From CAWDLX01 sp046728155 (GTDB lineage: Bacteria; Actinomycetota; Actinomycetes; Mycobacteriales; Micromonosporaceae): a stretch of 17,830 nucleotides of DNA. Positions 14,280-17,830 of this stretch are shown in pieces; the first letter of the stretch is position 1; every line of letters starts with the position of its first letter. The notes under the pieces are model-generated. The model was not told the origin of the DNA and searched no databases. It saw only the letters and a program-made list of their open reading frames with translations. The stretch lies in NCBI GenBank assembly GCA_046728155.1, contig JBKPDY010000132.1, positions 1 through 17,830 of the forward strand. The letters run 5' to 3'. The translations under genes and the position numbers were made by a program.

Positions 14280-16484
14280 ATGACCATTGGGAACAGGCGC
14301 CTCGCAGTGGCGGCGTCGTTGGTACTCACGGCCGCCGCCGTGGCTTTGCTACCGACCGGAAGCGCCACGGGAGCGCAGATCACCGCGACCGGCGGATGCC
14401 AGTTGAACTCCGCCAACGGCGACATCAAGCACGTCATCTATCTCCAGTTCGACAACACGCACTTCCTGCGGGACAACCCGAACGTGCCGTCCGACCTCGA
14501 ACAGATGCCGCACCTGCTGAACTTCCTGCGTGGCAACGGCACGCTCTTCACGAACGACCACACGATGCTCATCTCGCACACGGGCGGCGGGATCCTGTCC
14601 ACGCTGACGGGTCTCTACCCCGACCGGCATGGCCAGGCTGTCTCTAACTCCTACCGCTATTTCAAGGCCGACGGGACGACCGCGTCGTCGTCGTCGTTCA
14701 AGTACTGGACCGACCTGGTCGACGACGTAGGAACTCCGCCCGCGGATCCGACGCCGAACATGGTCAACGGAGACAGCGGATCACCGAAGACGACCCCCGC
14801 GCCGTGGGTTCCGTACACGCGCGCCGGATGCGACTTCGGCGCTGCCGCGGTGGCCAACGTCGTGCTGGAGAACACCGGCACCGGTCCGAACGGCGACATG
14901 ACGAAGGTGTTCGGCCAGGGCTCGCCGGAGTGGCAGGAAGCCTTGGCCTCCAACGCCGCGCCGCCGGGAACCGCGGCCCGGGCGCTGGCCCAGACCGACT
15001 TCGTCGGGATTGCCGTCCACTGTGGATCCAACGGAGGCATCTGCGCCGACAACCCGAACGCCAGGCCGGATCTGCTGCCCGACGAGCCCGGCGCCTACAA
15101 CGGTTTCAACGGCCTCTTCGGAGCGAAGTACGTCAACCCCGCCATCACCGGTGGCAGCGCCACGCTGAACGACCTCGATGGGCAACCGATCACGGATCCG
15201 TTCAACCAACCCGGCTTCCCGGGTTTTGACGGCTTGTTCGCCAGTACGACGCTCTCGTATATCGCGAGCATGCAGGAGGCCGGAATCCCGATCACGTACG
15301 GCTACATCTCCGACGCGCACGACGGTCACGGCCAACACGGCGAGCAGCACATCGCCTACGGCCCCGGCCAGCCCGGCTACGTCGCCCAGCTGCAGGCGTA
15401 CGACCAGGCGTTCGCGAAGTTCTTCGACCGGCTCACCGCCGACGGGATCACCAAGGCCAACACGCTGTTCGTCGTCACCGTCGAGGAAGGCGACCACTTC
15501 GCCGGCGCGACGCCGACACCGGCTGGGTGCGACGGGGTCACTACGCCATGCGACTACAGCCTGCTGGGCGAGATCAACGGTAATCTCGCCGGGCTGCTCG
15601 CCACACAACAGGGGATCACGACTCCGTTCACCGTCCACTCGGACATGGCGCCCACGGTGTACATCACCGGTAATCCCGCCCGGGACGCTCTCGTCACCCG
15701 CAACTTCGAGCGGGGCGTCGGCCAGTTGACGGCCGTCAACCCCTACACGGGACAGACCGACAACCTGACGGCGGCGCTCGCCGATCCCGTGGCGATGAAG
15801 ACCTTGCACATGATCACCGCCGATCCGCAACGAACACCGACATTCACGATGTTCGCCCAGCCCGACTACTTCCTGTTCGCGGCGGCACCCAACTGCAATC
15901 TGCCCTGCATCTCGGTTCCGAGGACACCGCCGACGTTCGCGTGGAACCACGGCGGTATCCAGCCCGAAATCGCACAGACCTGGCTCGGTATTGTCGGGCC
16001 CGGCGTTCGGAACCTGGGCCAGGACAACAGCACCTGGACCGATCACACCGACTGGAGACCGACCATCCTGAGCCTGCTCGGGCTGGGTGACAGCTATGTC
16101 CACGATGGACGCGTGGTCGTCGAGCCACTGTACGCATGGGCCGTACCTCCGGCGTTGCTTGCCCACTATCAGAAGGCGCTGGAGCTTGGGGCCGTGTACA
16201 AACAGCTGAATGCGCCGTTCGGAGAGTTCTCGAAGGATGTGCTTGTCGCCTCAACCCGGGCGCTGGAGAGCGGAAGCGCGGTCGATGACTCGACGTATGG
16301 CTCCATCGAGAGCCGGATCGCATCGCTCACATCGGCACGCGATGCCCTGGCCGGGCAGATCCGTGCCGCGCTCGACGCCGCGGCCTTCGGCGGCCAACTT
16401 CTCGACAACCAACAGGCGAAGAGCTTCATCGCTCAGGCCAACGCTCTGATCGACCAGGCGGACGCGTTGGCCACCGGTCCGTAG
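14280..16484 (+). CDS. secreted alkaline phosphatase superfamily protein (phosphodiesterase/sulfatase-like)
   Basis: This 734-aa exported protein starts at ATG 14280 with GGGGAG (14268-14273) before it. Residues 1-32 are a signal peptide (basic NRR, then AVAASLVLTAAAVALLP) with likely cleavage after SATGA. HVIYLQFDNTHF gives Asp58, the first metal ligand. HTGGGILSTLTGLYPDRHG (100-118) matches the nucleophile block of nucleotide pyrophosphatase-type enzymes, and Thr101 lies nine residues before the TG, as the family nucleophile does. DAHDGHG (345-351), EEGDHFAG (402-409; Asp405, His406), WNHGG (555-559) and DHTDW (588-592) supply the expected Asp/His ligands for two metals. Residues 640-734 are a helical C-terminal extension (coiled-coil-like). 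Its substrate is probably a phosphate or sulfate ester, unknown. It forms a monocistron ended by the hairpin at 16512-16569. Confidence 0.8.
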   Translation: MTIGNRRLAVAASLVLTAAAVALLPTGSATGAQITATGGCQLNSANGDIKHVIYLQFDNTHFLRDNPNVPSDLEQMPHLLNFLRGNGTLFTNDHTMLISHTGGGILSTLTGLYPDRHGQAVSNSYRYFKADGTTASSSSFKYWTDLVDDVGTPPADPTPNMVNGDSGSPKTTPAPWVPYTRAGCDFGAAAVANVVLENTGTGPNGDMTKVFGQGSPEWQEALASNAAPPGTAARALAQTDFVGIAVHCGSNGGICADNPNARPDLLPDEPGAYNGFNGLFGAKYVNPAITGGSATLNDLDGQPITDPFNQPGFPGFDGLFASTTLSYIASMQEAGIPITYGYISDAHDGHGQHGEQHIAYGPGQPGYVAQLQAYDQAFAKFFDRLTADGITKANTLFVVTVEEGDHFAGATPTPAGCDGVTTPCDYSLLGEINGNLAGLLATQQGITTPFTVHSDMAPTVYITGNPARDALVTRNFERGVGQLTAVNPYTGQTDNLTAALADPVAMKTLHMITADPQRTPTFTMFAQPDYFLFAAAPNCNLPCISVPRTPPTFAWNHGGIQPEIAQTWLGIVGPGVRNLGQDNSTWTDHTDWRPTILSLLGLGDSYVHDGRVVVEPLYAWAVPPALLAHYQKALELGAVYKQLNAPFGEFSKDVLVASTRALESGSAVDDSTYGSIESRIASLTSARDALAGQIRAALDAAAFGGQLLDNQQAKSFIAQANALIDQADALATGP

Positions 16485-16511
16485 CGCGGAGGACGCTGAC
16501 TAACTGGCACC

Positions 16512-16569
16512 AACGACGGCCCCGCTCATGTGACGCGCAGTCTCGTGACACGAGCGGGGCATCGTCGTT
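16512..16569 (+). terminator. strong hairpin terminator after the phosphatase-superfamily gene
   Basis: AACGACG-GCCCCGCTC (16512-16527) pairs with GAGCGGGGC-AT-CGTCGTT (16552-16569): 16 paired bases with one 2-nt bulge, around a 24-nt loop that contains a further small hairpin (TCGTGACACGA). It lies 28 nt after the stop and ends before the ArsR promoter. Confidence 0.75.
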
Positions 16570-16586
16570 CATACGGGCCGGACGAG

Positions 16587-16635
16587 TTGCATCCGGCGGC
16601 CGCCAGGACTAACCTACAACCACATGGTTGTAGGT
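16587..16635 (+). promoter_or_regulatory. promoter and palindromic operator over the ArsR start codon
   Basis: TTGCAT (16587-16592), 17 bases, then TAACCT (16610-16615) make a good -35/-10 pair that would start RNA at about 16622-16624. ACCTACAACCA (16612-16622) and TGGTTGTAGGT (16625-16635) are perfect 11-base inverted arms around a 2-nt centre, covering the -10, the start site and the ATG at 16624. No ribosome site is present, so the mRNA is probably leaderless. Confidence 0.75.
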
Positions 16636-16956
16636 GAGCTGGGCGAGCTCGGCACCGACCTGCTCTTCCATGCCCTGGCCGACGGCACGCGTCGCGACAT
16701 CCTGGCCCGGGTTATCAGCAATGAGCAGTCGGTGTCCGCTATCGCGCAGCACTACCCCATGAGCTTCGCTGCCGTGCAGAAACATGTGGCGGTTCTGGAA
16801 CGCGCTGCGCTCGTCACCAAACAGAGACGCGGAAGGGAGCAGGTCGTCTACGGTAGCGTGACGGCGCTTCGCCGGGCCGCCCGACTCCTCGAGGCCTACG
16901 AGCAGATCTGGCGGGACCGTACCAGAGGCATTGAACGGATCCTTGCCGAAGACTGA
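16624..16956 (+). CDS. ArsR/SmtB-family winged-helix repressor
   Basis: This 110-aa protein is a single winged-helix domain: LLFHALADGTRRDILARV (13-30) is the family opening, VSAIAQHYPMSFAAVQKHVAVLERAALVTKQ (37-67) the helix-turn-helix with recognition helix 47-59, and RRGREQVVYG the wing. It contains no Cys, so the metal sites of ArsR/SmtB/CzrA types are absent. ArsR members paired with AHSA1/SRPBCC genes are usually this metal-free type. The ATG 16624 lies within the palindrome described separately; no other in-frame start exists before the domain. The next gene begins 16 nt after the stop, so the two form an operon. Self-repression through the palindrome is inferred. Confidence 0.9.
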   Translation: MVVGELGELGTDLLFHALADGTRRDILARVISNEQSVSAIAQHYPMSFAAVQKHVAVLERAALVTKQRRGREQVVYGSVTALRRAARLLEAYEQIWRDRTRGIERILAED

Positions 16957-16972
16957 GAAGGGTGCGAAGCCC

Positions 16973-17467
16973 ATGACCGTGGTCAGTTCACGCAAGGACG
17001 ACCAGGCTCTGACGCTCACGTTCATCGCCCAGTTCGAGGCCGGCGTCGAGCGCGTGTGGCAGGTCTGGCAAGACCCACGGCAATTGGAGCGATGGTGGGG
17101 GCCGCCCAAGTGGCCGGCGACCTTCGAGCAGCACGACTTCGTGGTCGGTGGGCGGTCCCGCTACTACATGACCGGCCCCGACGGTCAGATGTCGCGCGGC
17201 TGGTGGACGATAACCGCGATCGAAGCGCCGTACCGGCTTGAGTTCGACGACGGCTTCGCCGACGACAACGGCGAACCGATGGCATCCATGGAGCCGGCCC
17301 ATACCGTCGTCACGATCGAGGCCGCCGGCGCCGGGGCCCGGATGACGACGGTGACCACCTTCGCCAGCACTGAGCAGCTCGAGCAGATGGTGGCCATGGG
17401 TACCGAGGAAGGCATGCGGCTGGCCATGGGCCAGATTGACGGCGTGCTGGCCGACAGCTCGAACTGA
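16973..17467 (+). CDS. SRPBCC/AHSA1-family protein
   Basis: This 164-aa protein starts at ATG 16973; GAGAAGGG lies 10 nt upstream, and the open frame before it is the ArsR coding strand in another frame. FIAQFEAGVERVWQVWQDPRQLERWWGPPKWP (17-48) is the hallmark opening of the AHSA1/START-like helix-grip fold, with Trp41-Trp42-Gly43-Pro44. Strands rich in Tyr/Phe follow (RSRYYMTGPDGQMSRGWWTITAIE), then a C-terminal helix (EQLEQMVAMGTEEGMRLAMGQID). The fold has a hydrophobic pocket that binds a small ligand. The ligand is unknown; the association with an ArsR regulator is common in actinobacteria and suggests that the pair responds to a stress or xenobiotic. Confidence 0.9.
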   Translation: MTVVSSRKDDQALTLTFIAQFEAGVERVWQVWQDPRQLERWWGPPKWPATFEQHDFVVGGRSRYYMTGPDGQMSRGWWTITAIEAPYRLEFDDGFADDNGEPMASMEPAHTVVTIEAAGAGARMTTVTTFASTEQLEQMVAMGTEEGMRLAMGQIDGVLADSSN

Positions 17468-17531
17468 CCGTGGCTGAAACTGCCGCTTCATACCGGGAGC
17501 AGTCAGGGACACGACCGAAAGGACACCGGAG

Positions 17532-17830
17532 ATGAGAAAGCTGATCGTGAGCACCTTCCTGACCCTGGACGGAGTCATGCAGGCCCCGGGCGGACCCGGC
17601 GAGGACGACAGTGGCGGCTTCGCGCACGGTGGCTGGTCGGTGAACTACTGGGACGAGCAGATGGGCCAGGTCATGGGCAAGGCGATGAGCAGGCCATTCG
17701 GCCTCGTTCTCGGACGAAAGACCTACGACATCTTCGCCGCGCATTGGCCGCACGCAACGGACGATCCCGGCGCCAAGCCATTGAACGACGCCACCAAGTA
17801 CGTCGCATCGCGGAGTCGCCCCACGCTCGA
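17532..17830 (+). CDS. dihydrofolate reductase/RibD C-terminal family protein (partial, right edge)
   Basis: This gene starts at ATG 17532 behind GAAAGGACACCGGAG and runs off the window after 99 complete codons. MRKLIVSTFLTLDGVMQAPG (1-20) is the family opening, with the first beta strand and the DGVMQAP loop. GLVLGRKTYDIFAAHWP (57-73) is the second signature (LGRKTY), which binds NADPH phosphate in relatives. The region between is a polar loop rich in Gly and Trp. Members are usually about 180-200 aa, so half is missing. Such genes often follow ArsR and SRPBCC genes in actinobacteria. They are oxidoreductases with unknown substrate rather than true folate enzymes. Confidence 0.85.
   Translation, partial: MRKLIVSTFLTLDGVMQAPGGPGEDDSGGFAHGGWSVNYWDEQMGQVMGKAMSRPFGLVLGRKTYDIFAAHWPHATDDPGAKPLNDATKYVASRSRPTL

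Noticed and set aside
14781..16166. A 461-codon minus-strand open frame
   Set aside because: It is antisense to the secreted phosphatase-superfamily gene, whose motifs and signal peptide are clear; the antisense product is low-complexity Arg/Val/Gly.
1..17830. CRISPR array, tRNA, IS element or prophage
   Set aside because: No direct repeat series, cloverleaf, transposase, integrase or terminal repeats were seen on either strand.

Overview
The window is high-GC, densely coded DNA with GTG starts, short 4-bp gene overlaps and actinobacterial families throughout (FxSxx-type RiPP genes, a CtpI-like P-type ATPase, an ArsR/SRPBCC pair, a GbsR-type regulator with an ABC exporter). It looks like a chromosomal piece of a filamentous or soil actinomycete. 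A Micromonosporaceae-like host is only a guess. I see no rRNA, tRNA, transposase, CRISPR array or phage gene.

Layout: (1) 1-1159, minus strand: a RiPP pair, a 62-aa FxsA-like precursor ending in FQNYVE followed with an ATGA overlap by an FxsB-like radical SAM maturase that runs off the left edge. (2) 1160-3753, minus strand: a TenA/thiaminase II homologue, a pentapeptide-repeat/DinB fusion and a rhomboid protease. (3) 3775-4254, plus strand: an unrecognised cytosolic protein, convergent with the next block. (4) 4289-9582, minus strand: a three-gene operon with a 1453-aa P-type ATPase between two small membrane proteins that are paralogues of each other (shared LEWPVA segment). (5) 9823-10841, plus strand, divergent from the ATPase operon: a small helical protein and a two-TM membrane protein of unknown function. 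Two similar sites, GGGACCTTAGGCAT and GGGACCTTAGCCCC, lie upstream of the ATPase operon and of the two-TM gene. They resemble the DosR/DevR dormancy box and suggest joint control by hypoxia or stress.

(6) 10904-13969, minus strand: GbsR/MarR-like regulator, ABC ATPase and large ABC permease in one operon, with a palindrome upstream of the regulator. A perfect 12-bp inverted repeat separates it from block 5. (7) 14280-16484, plus strand: a secreted alkaline-phosphatase-superfamily protein followed by a strong terminator hairpin. (8) 16624 to the right edge, plus strand: ArsR regulator, SRPBCC/AHSA1 protein and DHFR/RibD-like protein (partial). A near-perfect 24-bp palindrome covers the ArsR start codon, which seems to be read from a leaderless mRNA.

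The best leads are the variant FxsA peptide, the ATPase flanked by paralogous membrane proteins together with its degenerate second P-type module and DosR-like boxes, and the palindrome on the ArsR start codon. All function calls come from reading the translated sequence; no database search was run.
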